Below, piece after piece: positions 46,159-54,770 of a stretch of 64,000 bases of DNA; positions within the stretch are counted from its first letter, which is position 1; the number at the start of each line of letters is the position of its first letter. The translations under genes and the position numbers were made by a program. Below the pieces are notes generated by a model. That model was not told the DNA's origin, did not search any database, and saw nothing but the letters and a program-made list of their open reading frames with translations. The stretch is from Chitinophagaceae bacterium UBA2375 (GTDB lineage Bacteria; Bacteroidota; Bacteroidia; Chitinophagales; Chitinophagaceae), in assembly GCA_002343985.1 (NCBI GenBank), contig DDTB01000014.1:40229-104228 (forward strand). Direction: 5' to 3'.

Positions 46159-46503
46159 TTGAAGAGACTTTTACTAATAGTAACCCTCCTGACCGCGTTT
46201 CAATTGTGCAGTTTCGCGCAACAAAAACCGGCATCCGGCCTGGCAAATCCTCCGGGTAAATCTGTGCTTTTCTACCCCAACCCCGCTTATGTAGTCATCA
46301 ACTTCGAACTTGGCCCAAAGACAGACCAGGTGCGCTCCCTGTTGATTTTCAACTTCATGGGTAAAAAGGTGTACGAAACCAAATCCGCCAGTCCTAAGAT
46401 CACCGTAAACCTCGAGAATTTCTACCGGGGCATCTACATTTTCCAGGTCAGGGACATCAATGGAAATATCCTTGAATCGGGTAAATTCCAGGTTGTGAAA
46501 TAA
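46159..46503 (+). CDS. Minimal secreted protein made of a T9SS type A sorting domain
   Basis: 114-residue protein: a signal peptide (MKRLLLIVTLLTAFQLCSFA, cleavage near residue 21), about a dozen linker residues, and then a complete type A T9SS C-terminal sorting domain. The domain has the opening FYPNPA (38-43), a LLIFNFMGKKVYE strand, the NLENFYRGIYIFQV block and a closing SGKFQVVK. No passenger domain exists. There is no ATG; TTG at 46159 (or 46156) begins the signal peptide. Function unknown; it could compete for, cap, or be processed by the T9SS translocon or sortase. Confidence 0.78.
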   Translation: MKRLLLIVTLLTAFQLCSFAQQKPASGLANPPGKSVLFYPNPAYVVINFELGPKTDQVRSLLIFNFMGKKVYETKSASPKITVNLENFYRGIYIFQVRDINGNILESGKFQVVK

Positions 46504-46561
46504 TTTCCCCTTTCTCTCCCTATCCCATTCATTTTGTGCCAAATTGACTGCTGCCCATGGA

Positions 46562-46591
46562 TTGGCAGAATCTTTGACAAGTGTACCTTTG
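46562..46591 (+). promoter_or_regulatory. Bacteroidota-type promoter for grpE-dnaJ
   Basis: TTG at 46562-46564, a 19-base spacer and TACCTTTG at 46584-46591 match the -33/-7 consensus. The grpE ATG is 26 bases downstream. No CIRCE inverted repeat (HrcA site) is seen. Confidence 0.65.
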
Positions 46592-46616
46592 CACGCCCAA
46601 TCATAATGACAACAAT

Positions 46617-47171
46617 ATGGAACCAACAAACAAACCGTTAGGAGAAGAGCAAACCATGGATATCAACGCGGATGCAGACATTCCGGGGCATACCCATCTG
46701 AATAATCCAGGCTCGGCAGAGGACCCTGATTCCGAAAAACTCAGGCAGGAACTCGAGGAACAAAAAGATAAATACATTCGCCTGTTCGCGGAATTCGATA
46801 ATTACAAACGCAGGACATCCCGCGAAAGGCTCGACATCATCCAGACCGCGGGAAAAGAAATCATCCAGTCGTTACTGGATGTACTGGATGATTGCGACCG
46901 TGCCGAAAACCAAATGAACAACAGCTCAGACCTAGAACAAGTACGCAATGGGAACCGCCTGGTATTTAATAAACTCCGTCAAACCCTCCAGCAAAAAGGG
47001 CTAACCGCAATGGACAGTATGGGCGAAGATTTTGACGTGGAGAAACACGAAGCCATCACAGATATAGAAGCAGGCCCCGATAAAAAAGGTAAAGTGGTGG
47101 ATGTATTGGAAAAAGGATATTACCTGAACGATAAAATCATCCGCTTCGCCAAAGTGGTGGTTGGCAAATAA
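46617..47171 (+). CDS. grpE: Nucleotide exchange factor GrpE
   Basis: Releases ADP from DnaK in the Hsp70 cycle. 184 residues: an acidic N-terminal segment, a long helix (LRQELEEQKDKYIRLFAEFDNYKRRTSRER) that forms the dimer stalk, and the C-terminal beta domain (VEKHEAI...VVDVLEKGYYLNDKIIRFAKVVVGK). The ATG at 46617 is used; in-frame codons upstream lie within the promoter. dnaJ follows after 41 bases. Confidence 0.95.
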   Translation: MEPTNKPLGEEQTMDINADADIPGHTHLNNPGSAEDPDSEKLRQELEEQKDKYIRLFAEFDNYKRRTSRERLDIIQTAGKEIIQSLLDVLDDCDRAENQMNNSSDLEQVRNGNRLVFNKLRQTLQQKGLTAMDSMGEDFDVEKHEAITDIEAGPDKKGKVVDVLEKGYYLNDKIIRFAKVVVGK

Positions 47172-47212
47172 AACCCATTATTCATCAAGCGATCCGACAG
47201 CCGGGATAAGGT

Positions 47213-48376
47213 ATGAAAAGAGATTATTACGAAATATTAGGAGTCAGTAAAAGCTCAACGCAGGAAGAGATAAAAAAAGCCTACCGGAAAGTGGCTATGC
47301 AATACCACCCGGACAGGAACCCGGGCGATAAAGCCGCGGAAGAAAAATTCAAGGAGGCTGCGGAAGCTTATGAAGTGCTGAACGACCCGGATAAAAGGGC
47401 TCAATACGACCGGTTCGGGCATAATGCGTTCAGTGGTGGCCGGGGCGGTGGCGGCTTCCAGGGCGGTGGCATGAATATGGAAGACATATTCAGCCAGTTC
47501 GGCGATATTTTTGGCGATGACGCTTTCGGCAGCTTTTTCGGTGGAGGCGGTGGCCGCCGTTCTTCGGGTAGCCGTGGCCGTGGTGCCAGGGGCAGCAACC
47601 TCCGCGTGAAATTGAAAATGAATTTCGAAGAAATCGCGAAAGGCGCTACCAAAACCATTAAAGTTAAAAAACATGTGAAGTGCCAAACCTGTACCGGTTC
47701 CGGCGCGAAAGATAAAAACAGCGTACAAACCTGTGGCACCTGCGGTGGCAGCGGACAGGTCAGGCGTGTTCAAAATACATTCCTGGGACAAATGCAGACC
47801 GTTTCTACCTGTCCTGCCTGTAACGGCGAAGGAACAACGGTTACGAGTAAGTGCAATGCCTGCCGGGGCGAAGGTCGTGTTTATGGCGAAGAAACCGTAA
47901 GCATCGAAATACCGGCCGGTGTTCAGGAAGGCATGCAACTGAGCATAAACGGAAAAGGCAATGCGGGAGAACGCGGTGGAAGCCCCGGCGACCTGATTGT
48001 ATTGATTGAAGAAGAAGCTCACCCGCAGCTACAGCGCGACGGGTTGAACGTAGCATTTGATTTATACCTTTCATTCCCTGACGCTGTATTTGGTACACAG
48101 GTGGAAGTACCGACTATTGACGGGCGCGCGAAAATCAAAATACCTGCAGGCACTCAGAGTGGTAAAATATTCAGGCTGAAAGGCAAAGGGTTCCCATCCG
48201 TTAACAGTTACGAACGCGGCGACCAGTTGATCCATGTCAATATCTGGACGCCACAACATATCAGCCCGGAAGAAAAATCCATGCTGGAAAAAATGGGCAA
48301 GTCTTCCAATTTTGAACCCAAGCCCGAAAAGAACGAAAAATCCTTTTTTGATAAGGTAAGGGAAATGTTCAGCTAA
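47213..48376 (+). CDS. dnaJ: Chaperone DnaJ
   Basis: Hsp40 co-chaperone that stimulates DnaK ATPase. The J-domain has YHPDRN (HPD at 32-34); a Gly/Phe-rich stretch covers about 75-120. Four zinc-finger repeats are present: CQTCTGSG, CGTCGGSG, CPACNGEG and CNACRGEG. The C-terminal substrate-binding domains are complete and the total of 387 residues is normal. dnaK is not adjacent. The terminator lies within the 3' end of the convergent VWA gene. Confidence 0.96.
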   Translation: MKRDYYEILGVSKSSTQEEIKKAYRKVAMQYHPDRNPGDKAAEEKFKEAAEAYEVLNDPDKRAQYDRFGHNAFSGGRGGGGFQGGGMNMEDIFSQFGDIFGDDAFGSFFGGGGGRRSSGSRGRGARGSNLRVKLKMNFEEIAKGATKTIKVKKHVKCQTCTGSGAKDKNSVQTCGTCGGSGQVRRVQNTFLGQMQTVSTCPACNGEGTTVTSKCNACRGEGRVYGEETVSIEIPAGVQEGMQLSINGKGNAGERGGSPGDLIVLIEEEAHPQLQRDGLNVAFDLYLSFPDAVFGTQVEVPTIDGRAKIKIPAGTQSGKIFRLKGKGFPSVNSYERGDQLIHVNIWTPQHISPEEKSMLEKMGKSSNFEPKPEKNEKSFFDKVREMFS

Positions 48377-48382
48377 TACATT

Positions 48383-48411
48383 GGATCCGCGTCAATCGTC
48401 GGATCCTTTCT
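48383..48411 (+). terminator. dnaJ terminator embedded in the convergent VWA gene
   Basis: GGATCCG (48383-48389) pairs with CGGATCC (48400-48406) across a 10-base loop and is followed by a pyrimidine-rich tract, TTTCTTTTTC and more. The right arm and U-tract lie inside the coding end of the VWA gene. Confidence 0.65.
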
Positions 48412-50173
48412 TTTTCTTCTTTTTCTTTTTTGAAGGTTCGTATAGTTCCTGTGCTTTTTGCACCAGTCCAATAAATTCTTTTTGGAGGTATTGCGAAGGG
48501 TCTGCAGACCTGCGCCCCATTTCAATAATCTGATCCCAATTGGCACCGCGGATAAATTCAGATTGTTTCAGTTTCATCCCGAACATGGCAACTGCGGTCG
48601 CGAACTGCCAGGTACGGTCAAGGCTATCGAATACCGTAAAATTTTGCGGCACCGCGCTGAGTAAAACTTTTGAGCTGGTGTCGTTGCACAAGCTGTACCT
48701 CAATTGCAGGGATGCCAAATTCCCCCTCATCTCCGATTGAAGTGAACTGATATTTTGTTCGGTGGGGATGATTTCAAAAACTGCAAGGGTGCTGCTGCCG
48801 CTTCCAATTTCGCCACCTTCCAGGTCATTATCGCTTTCTGCAATGGCTTCCTTTTTATTATCAAAACCAATCAGCCTGTATTGTTTCACCATGGCCGGGT
48901 TGAAGATGACATTCATAAACACATCGTCGGCAACTGCATAAAAAGTTTGTGTCAGTTCCTGGATCAGTACTTTCTCTGCCTCCGCTATGTCATCGAGATA
49001 AGCATAATTCCCATTACCTTTCTTGGCCAGGGTCTGCAATTTGGAATCTTTAAAATTCCCCATGCCCACGCCCAGGCAGGTTAAATACACCCCGCCCTGC
49101 TTTTGCAAGGTGATCAGTTCATCCAATGCTTTTTCTGATTTTTCACCCACATTAAAATCTCCGTCGGTTGCCAGGATGACGCGGTTATTACCACCCTTGA
49201 TGAATGTGGATTGTGCGAGCTGGTATGCGGCCCTGATCGCCGATTCACCGGGCGTATCGCCTGCGGCTGTGAGGTCTTCGATGGACGCGATGATCTTCTC
49301 CTTTTCCCCGCCCGATGTTGGTTGCAACCAAATACCCACCGAACCGCCATACGTAACAATGGATATGGTATCAACGGGCCTCAGGTTTTTCACCAGCAGT
49401 TGAAATGCAGCTTTAAGCAAAGGCAACCGGTTGGGCATATCCATGCTGCCCGACACATCAATCAGGAACACAAAATTTCCGGGCGGTATGCGGTCAAGGC
49501 TGAGTTTTTTGGCGCACACATTCAGGTACAACAACTGCGCCATCTTATTCCATGGGCATGAGGTAAGCTGCGTTTCCAGGCGGAATAATTGGCCCGCTTC
49601 GGGCTCACGGTACCGCAGGTTAAAATAATTGATCATCTCCTCAATGCGCACCGCGTCTGGAGGTACCGGGCTGTTCATATTGATGAACCGCCTCACGTTG
49701 CTATATGAAGCCTTGTTGACATTTAGGGAGAACCCGGTGTTGGGGAACCCGGATGCCTGCACAAATTCGTTTTCCACCAATTGAAAATAAGTTTCATCGC
49801 CGGTAAACCAATTGAGGCGGGAACCCTGTTTAAGGTCCTTTGTTACCGAAATCAGCTTCGGCTTGCTTTTGCTGATGGCCGCTTCGGAAATTTTGAGGGT
49901 GATGTTTTGCCAGATATCCGTTTTCACCCGGATGGTTTTGGTTTCATAACCATCGAGGCTTACGGTTATGGAATCGTACAGGTTTTTAACGGTAAACCCA
50001 AAACTACCGTGGCTGGCGCCGGAATAAAAATAAGTTTTAGCTGAGTGCAGGAAGATTTTTGCATTGCCTAATGGCTGGTTCTTTTCATTCTTTATCTCAC
50101 CCCGAAAATAATATTGCGCGGTGGCGGATAAGCCAATCAGGGTGAAGAGGCAGTATATCAGTAGTTTTCTCAA
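48392..50173 (-). CDS. Exported VWA-domain protein (YfbK-like) with lysine-rich tail
   Basis: 593-residue exported protein; signal peptide ends near SATAQ. Residues 21-100 form a carboxypeptidase-regulatory-like sandwich (FRGEIKNEKNQPLGNAKIF, VSLDGYETKTIRV). The YfbK-type N-terminal domain follows (FSLNVNKASYSNVRRFIN, VRIEEMINYF), then the von Willebrand A domain with an intact MIDAS, DVSGS (D239, S241, S243), and a DUF3520-like C-terminal region. The tail is a run of eight or nine lysines before GSDD. No ATG precedes the signal peptide; the start is TTG at 50173. Role unknown; such proteins bind metals and protein ligands at the envelope. Confidence 0.85.
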   Translation of the reverse strand: MRKLLIYCLFTLIGLSATAQYYFRGEIKNEKNQPLGNAKIFLHSAKTYFYSGASHGSFGFTVKNLYDSITVSLDGYETKTIRVKTDIWQNITLKISEAAISKSKPKLISVTKDLKQGSRLNWFTGDETYFQLVENEFVQASGFPNTGFSLNVNKASYSNVRRFINMNSPVPPDAVRIEEMINYFNLRYREPEAGQLFRLETQLTSCPWNKMAQLLYLNVCAKKLSLDRIPPGNFVFLIDVSGSMDMPNRLPLLKAAFQLLVKNLRPVDTISIVTYGGSVGIWLQPTSGGEKEKIIASIEDLTAAGDTPGESAIRAAYQLAQSTFIKGGNNRVILATDGDFNVGEKSEKALDELITLQKQGGVYLTCLGVGMGNFKDSKLQTLAKKGNGNYAYLDDIAEAEKVLIQELTQTFYAVADDVFMNVIFNPAMVKQYRLIGFDNKKEAIAESDNDLEGGEIGSGSSTLAVFEIIPTEQNISSLQSEMRGNLASLQLRYSLCNDTSSKVLLSAVPQNFTVFDSLDRTWQFATAVAMFGMKLKQSEFIRGANWDQIIEMGRRSADPSQYLQKEFIGLVQKAQELYEPSKKKKKKKKGSDD

Positions 50174-50234
50174 GGATGAATCTTTGGTTAAGATACAGAC
50201 TTAATCTCAATCAAACAAATCCCCTATCCAACAT

Positions 50235-50774
50235 TTATCCGTCAACCAACTGGTAAATTTCTTTCAGGTTCCGGCCCAATCCATCATAATCCAATCCATA
50301 CCCCAACAGGAATTTATTGGGCACGCTAAAGCCGAGGTAATGAATATCCAGCGGGTGCGATTGCGCTTCCGGCTTATGCAAAAAGGCTGCCACTTTAAGT
50401 GATGCAGGCGCTTCTTCAATAAGCTGCGGCATGAAATCACTCAGCGTTTTACCGGTATCAACAATATCTTCCAGGATAATGACATGGCGGCCTTTCAGTG
50501 ATTCCAGCAAACCAATGGCCTTTACCACATGCCCGGTGCTGCTGGTGCCTTTATATGAAGAAAGCTTGATGAAACTGATCTCAGCCTCAATATCCAGATG
50601 TTTGAATAAATCGGATGCGAACATGAATGATCCATTCAATATGGCAATGAACAGCGGGCGCATGCCTTTGTAATCGCGGTTGATCTCGCCGGCCACACGG
50701 CGGATCTGCATCTCAATCTGATCCGCTGTCAGGTATGGTTGAAAAAATTTATCGTGTACCTGTATAACCGACAT
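50235..50774 (-). CDS. hpt: Hypoxanthine phosphoribosyltransferase
   Basis: Salvages hypoxanthine (and probably guanine) to IMP/GMP with PRPP. The 179-residue protein has the PRPP-binding motif VIILEDIVDTGKT (acidic pair E102-D103), the LNGSFMFASDL region and a LGYGLDYDGLGRNL C-terminal block that contacts the purine. Last gene of a tight minus-strand group: it begins 10 bases after the glucosaminidase gene. Confidence 0.94.
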   Translation of the reverse strand: MSVIQVHDKFFQPYLTADQIEMQIRRVAGEINRDYKGMRPLFIAILNGSFMFASDLFKHLDIEAEISFIKLSSYKGTSSTGHVVKAIGLLESLKGRHVIILEDIVDTGKTLSDFMPQLIEEAPASLKVAAFLHKPEAQSHPLDIHYLGFSVPNKFLLGYGLDYDGLGRNLKEIYQLVDG

Positions 50775-50784
50775 AAGCGAGGGA

Positions 50785-51939
50785 TTATTTAGCGATGATT
50801 AATTTTTGTCCGATTTTCAATTGATCCGAATCTAATTTATTGACAGTCCTGATGGTATCGACACTCACCTGGTACTTGCGTGAAATGGCATACAAGCCTT
50901 CTTTAGGTTGCACTTCATGCACAATACCGGGTGCTGGCGTTTCCGAAGCTGCGGTCGATTTAGCTGCCGGTTTGAGGCGCACTGTAGTACCAGCAGGCAC
51001 CAATGCCGATTTATCAAATCCGTTATACTGCAACAAATAATTTAATTGGATGGCGTTTAGCTGTGCGATAAACCGCGGCGTTTCGTCAGCAGGGTTTACA
51101 TAAGCATCTGCCTGGCCTGTCTTCCTTTTCTTCTCAAGATAAATCCACTCGTCATGCGTCAGCAACCCATCATGCTCTAAATCATTGTACTCCAGCAAAC
51201 GGTTCAGCGGGATATCATGTGCTGATGCTATCGCGAGCAAGGATGTACCGGCTTTAGCCCACACGGCACGCAAACCGTTAAACAAGGTTTTGCCAGTAGA
51301 TGTTTCCTTCACACGGTCTTCCGGCGCCGGCTCCTTCGATTGTGTGGATGTAACAGTGATGTCTGTAGAATTTTTCAATGGCTCATTGTCTGCTGCCAGT
51401 CCCGCATCCTGGGTGGGTTCAGCAGGCTTGCGCAAGGCAATCAGCGTGTATTCCTGGAGGTTATACTGCTCAATATATTTAATCAGCAATAAAGGGTACT
51501 TGGGGTTGGTGGCATAACCCGCTTTTTTCAAACCGTAAGCCCAGTTTTTATAATCGGTTGGGTCGAGGTTGAAGAGGAAGGCATACCTGTTGCTGCGGCG
51601 AAGGAAATTACTGTGGTCGCGGTAGCTTTCTTCAGCGGATGGATACTTACGGAAACATTCACCCAACGCGTCATCATCATGGTACACAAACTCACCAGAC
51701 CAGCCGGTTTTGCATTTGATGCCAAAATGATTATTGGAGCGTTTCACCAGGTCGCTGTTCCCGCTTTCGGTTTCATGGATGCCCTGTGCCAGTTTGATGG
51801 ACGCAGGTACGCCAGTTCGCCGCATTTCTTCAATGGCCAGTTCTTTGTACTGGTCAATGTATTCGGGGATGCTGATTTTTTGTGCCAGCGCCGGCAAACA
51901 CATGATGCCGGCCAGCACTAAGGCTAATGCTTTTTTCAT
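50785..51939 (-). CDS. Glucosaminidase with LysM repeats
   Basis: 384-residue exported peptidoglycan hydrolase. A signal peptide (ending near LPALAQ) is followed by a FlgJ/LytG-type glucosaminidase domain to about residue 165: ASIKLAQGIHETESGNSDL with catalytic Glu, SNNHFGIKCK, FRKYPSAEESYRDHSNFL and KKAGYATNPKYP. A less conserved LysM-like region follows (TSLLAIASAHDIPLNRLLEYN) and a clear LysM closes the protein (HEVQPKEGLYAISRKYQVSV). It cleaves glycan strands between GlcNAc and MurNAc. Starts 2 bases after the O-methyltransferase stop. Confidence 0.9.
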   Translation of the reverse strand: MKKALALVLAGIMCLPALAQKISIPEYIDQYKELAIEEMRRTGVPASIKLAQGIHETESGNSDLVKRSNNHFGIKCKTGWSGEFVYHDDDALGECFRKYPSAEESYRDHSNFLRRSNRYAFLFNLDPTDYKNWAYGLKKAGYATNPKYPLLLIKYIEQYNLQEYTLIALRKPAEPTQDAGLAADNEPLKNSTDITVTSTQSKEPAPEDRVKETSTGKTLFNGLRAVWAKAGTSLLAIASAHDIPLNRLLEYNDLEHDGLLTHDEWIYLEKKRKTGQADAYVNPADETPRFIAQLNAIQLNYLLQYNGFDKSALVPAGTTVRLKPAAKSTAASETPAPGIVHEVQPKEGLYAISRKYQVSVDTIRTVNKLDSDQLKIGQKLIIAK

Positions 51940-51941
51940 GG

Positions 51942-52583
51942 TTACAGTTTCCTGATAATGAACAATCCGTCTCTGATGGTAAGCATAACAGACTCAACCC
52001 TTTTATCCGCAGCCACATGCTCATTGAAAGCCTGTATGGCTTTGGCGTTTTTTCCACTGGGCGGTTCCTGCAGCACATCGCCGTGAAAAAACACGTTATC
52101 TGCCAGGATCCAGCCCCCGGGCTTCGTCTGCTGCAAAGTTAACTCGTAATAGTCAATATAGCTAACTTTATCGGCATCAATAAATACCATGTCCCAGGTT
52201 TCGTTCAGGCTGGGAATGATCATTTTAGCGTCGCCGGTATGCAATCTAATCTGGCTCGCCTTAGCAGACCGGCTGATAAACGACATGGCGGTCTTTGCAT
52301 CATCTTCACGGCATTCGATGGTATGCAATATGCCATCATCCGCCAACCCTTCCGCCAAACATAAGGCGCTAAAGCCCGTAAACGTCCCGATATCCAATAC
52401 CCTCTTAGGTTTCAGCATCCGGCTCATCATACCCAGGAACAAGCCCTGCACCCTACCGCTGTGCATATGCGCCTTGGGATGGTTCGCCATGGTAAAAGCC
52501 TCATTCTCTTTCAACAAATCCCCCAGGCATGAACTGTACCGCTCCGCGTAAGCTTGCGCCAATGGATGAATCAGGTCGATCAT
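51942..52583 (-). CDS. O-methyltransferase (CCoAOMT-like)
   Basis: 213-residue SAM-dependent O-methyltransferase. Motif I is VLDIGTFTGFSALCLAEGL; the acidic pair for the divalent metal is in MVFIDADKVSYIDYYELT, and LADNVFFHGDVL supplies the third metal ligand block. Bacterial homologues methylate catechol-type compounds, but the substrate is not deducible. Its ATG overlaps the symporter stop by four bases (ATGA), and the glucosaminidase gene starts 2 bases after it. Confidence 0.88.
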   Translation of the reverse strand: MIDLIHPLAQAYAERYSSCLGDLLKENEAFTMANHPKAHMHSGRVQGLFLGMMSRMLKPKRVLDIGTFTGFSALCLAEGLADDGILHTIECREDDAKTAMSFISRSAKASQIRLHTGDAKMIIPSLNETWDMVFIDADKVSYIDYYELTLQQTKPGGWILADNVFFHGDVLQEPPSGKNAKAIQAFNEHVAADKRVESVMLTIRDGLFIIRKL

Positions 52584-54124
52584 GCGGTTTGGGTTTTATG
52601 GGAGATCGCGTACAGGCCGAGGAAAGTGAGGAGCCCGTTGATGATCAGTATTTCGATGCCTATCACATAACCGCCGAGCCATTGAGCTGAATATGTTTGA
52701 AGAAAATAACAGGCTACCGGGCTCAGTAAACAGATCAATGCTATGACCCAGGAATCGGGCATGCCTCTTTTGGTGAGTATGCCAAACGAAAACAACCCGA
52801 GCAGGGGCCCATAGGTATACCCAGCGAGGTTCAGGATTTTATCGATGATGGAACGGCTGTTAATTTCCCTGAATAATAAGATGAACAAAAAGAAGATAAC
52901 GGTCATGGTTAAGTGCACCGTAAGCCGGCTTTTCCTTTTCTGCGATTCCGTTAATCCGTTCTTCTCATTCAGGCCAAGGATATCTATGCAGAAAGATGAA
53001 GTCAGCGCTGTCAGCGCACCGTCTGCACTGGGGAACAATGCTGAAATGAGCGCGATGATGAAAATGACAGAAATTACCGGTGGAACAGCGTCAATCAAAC
53101 CCAACGCTACGGAAGGGAATAAATTATCGCCGGTTACATTGGTTTGTCCATGGTACAAACCCCATGATTGCAGGTCAGCCCCGGCCTGCGAGAAAGACGC
53201 CCCTTCGTGATACACAAATAAATACAACAGGCCACCCAGGAGTAAAAACAATAGGTTCACAAATACCAATATGACGCTAAAGCTGAGCATGTTTTTCTGG
53301 GAATCGCCCAATGTGCGCACGCTGATATTTTTCTGCATCATTTCCTGGTCAAGCCCGGTCATGGCAATGGTGATGAACATGCCCCCAATGATTTGCTTGA
53401 GAAAGAAACCTGGACTGTTGATATCTGCATTAAATATTTGTGTCAGTCCGCGCGACTGCATACCGCTGATGGCTTCACCCAGTGAATAATCCATTCTGTT
53501 GAGGATATATATGACACAAACAATCAGTCCAAGCACCATCAGGGTTGTTTGCAGTGTATCTGTGTACACAATTGTTTTTACACCACCTTCAAATGTGTAC
53601 AGCAATATCATCAGCAGTACCACGGCTGCGGATACCCAGAAAGGTATGCCGAGGTTGGCCAGGATGAAAATATGCAGGATATTGATCACCAGGTACAAGC
53701 GCGCGGTGGCGCCAACTGTACGCGACAAAATAAAAAACGAGGCCCCTGTTTTATAGGCCCATTCGCCAAACCTTTGCTGGAGGTAACGGTAAATGGATGT
53801 CAGGTTGAGTTTATAGTACAGCGGAAGCAAGACATAAGCCACGACGATATATCCCAGGAAATATCCGATCACCACCTGGAAATACCCAAGGGCATTGGGA
53901 AGCCCGCCCTCCTTCGCGATATTGCCCACACTACCGGGCACACTCACAAACGTAACACCGCTCAAAGATGTGCCGATCATGCCGAAAGCCACCAGTTTCC
54001 AGTTCGAATTTTTGTTTCCAATGAAAAATGATTCATTGTTGGAGTTTCGGCTGGTCAGCCAGGCAACCACATACAAAAGGATAAAATAACCGAGTACGAA
54101 TATCAGCAGGATCTCAGCAGACAT
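52580..54124 (-). CDS. Sodium:solute symporter family protein
   Basis: 514-residue inner-membrane transporter of the SSS family with about 13 predicted helices. Conserved features include GTSLSGVTFVSVPG in the first helices and the ALFPSADGALTALTSSFCIDI sodium-site helix. The solute (sugar, amino acid, nucleobase or similar) cannot be deduced. It heads a four-gene series: symporter, O-methyltransferase, glucosaminidase-LysM, hpt. Confidence 0.9.
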   Translation of the reverse strand: MSAEILLIFVLGYFILLYVVAWLTSRNSNNESFFIGNKNSNWKLVAFGMIGTSLSGVTFVSVPGSVGNIAKEGGLPNALGYFQVVIGYFLGYIVVAYVLLPLYYKLNLTSIYRYLQQRFGEWAYKTGASFFILSRTVGATARLYLVINILHIFILANLGIPFWVSAAVVLLMILLYTFEGGVKTIVYTDTLQTTLMVLGLIVCVIYILNRMDYSLGEAISGMQSRGLTQIFNADINSPGFFLKQIIGGMFITIAMTGLDQEMMQKNISVRTLGDSQKNMLSFSVILVFVNLLFLLLGGLLYLFVYHEGASFSQAGADLQSWGLYHGQTNVTGDNLFPSVALGLIDAVPPVISVIFIIALISALFPSADGALTALTSSFCIDILGLNEKNGLTESQKRKSRLTVHLTMTVIFFLFILLFREINSRSIIDKILNLAGYTYGPLLGLFSFGILTKRGMPDSWVIALICLLSPVACYFLQTYSAQWLGGYVIGIEILIINGLLTFLGLYAISHKTQTA

Positions 54125-54201
54125 AGAGGGGGTTTATAAAAAAATAAAATTGAAAATAGGGAAAAACTTTGTGTCTTTGCTGCCATATAATATACACATA
54201 T

Positions 54202-54753
54202 ATGGATATCCGGTCTATCGCTATCTTTTGCGGAAGCCATGCTGGCCATAACCCGCTGTTTGCGGAGCACACGAAAAAACTTGGCAGGCTCCTGGCCCAT
54301 GCAGGGATCAGTGTCATTTATGGAGGCGGAAATATAGGATTGATGGGCATTGTAGCCAATGCAGCGATGGAAGCGGGCGGGCAGGTTATTGGCGTGATAC
54401 CCGAAGTGCTGGTTAGTAAAGAACGCCAGCATACAGGCATATCCGAATTACTGGTGGTCGATAATATGCACACCCGCAAAGGACTGATGTATGAAAAATG
54501 CGACGCGGCCGTGATATTGCCGGGCGGGCATGGCACACTTGATGAATTGTTTGAAATGCTCACCTGGAACCAGTTAAGCATACACGATAAACACATATTC
54601 ATCCTCAACAGCGCGGGATACTACAACCACCTGGTGGCGCATATTGAACTGATGTACCGCGAAGGGATGTTGTACAGCAACCCGGCAGAAAAGATTTCAG
54701 TAATCAGCGAACCTGATGAAATATTAAGCTATGAGAAAGTTCCTGCCCAATAA
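54202..54753 (+). CDS. LOG-family nucleoside-monophosphate phosphoribohydrolase
   Basis: 183-residue Rossmann-fold protein of the LOG (TIGR00730) family, which splits nucleotide-linked cytokinins or AMP into base and ribose 5-phosphate. Family motifs are intact: IAIFCGSHAG, YGGGNIGLMG, MHTRKGLM (R92-K93) and LPGGHGTLDELFE (catalytic Glu in E115). In bacteria the physiological substrate is often unknown. The ATG at 54202 is used; 11 in-frame codons upstream are not conserved. Converges with the next gene. Confidence 0.92.
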   Translation: MDIRSIAIFCGSHAGHNPLFAEHTKKLGRLLAHAGISVIYGGGNIGLMGIVANAAMEAGGQVIGVIPEVLVSKERQHTGISELLVVDNMHTRKGLMYEKCDAAVILPGGHGTLDELFEMLTWNQLSIHDKHIFILNSAGYYNHLVAHIELMYREGMLYSNPAEKISVISEPDEILSYEKVPAQ

Positions 54754-54770
54754 TCGTATATGCATAACCG

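Noticed and set aside
46504..46616. CIRCE (HrcA) operator upstream of grpE-dnaJ
   Set aside because: No TTAGCACTC-type inverted repeat is present; only an ordinary TAnnTTTG promoter is seen.
47255..48022. 255-codon open frame opposite dnaJ, Ala/Thr-rich
   Set aside because: Arises from the Gly-rich and zinc-finger codons read in reverse; not a protein-like sequence.
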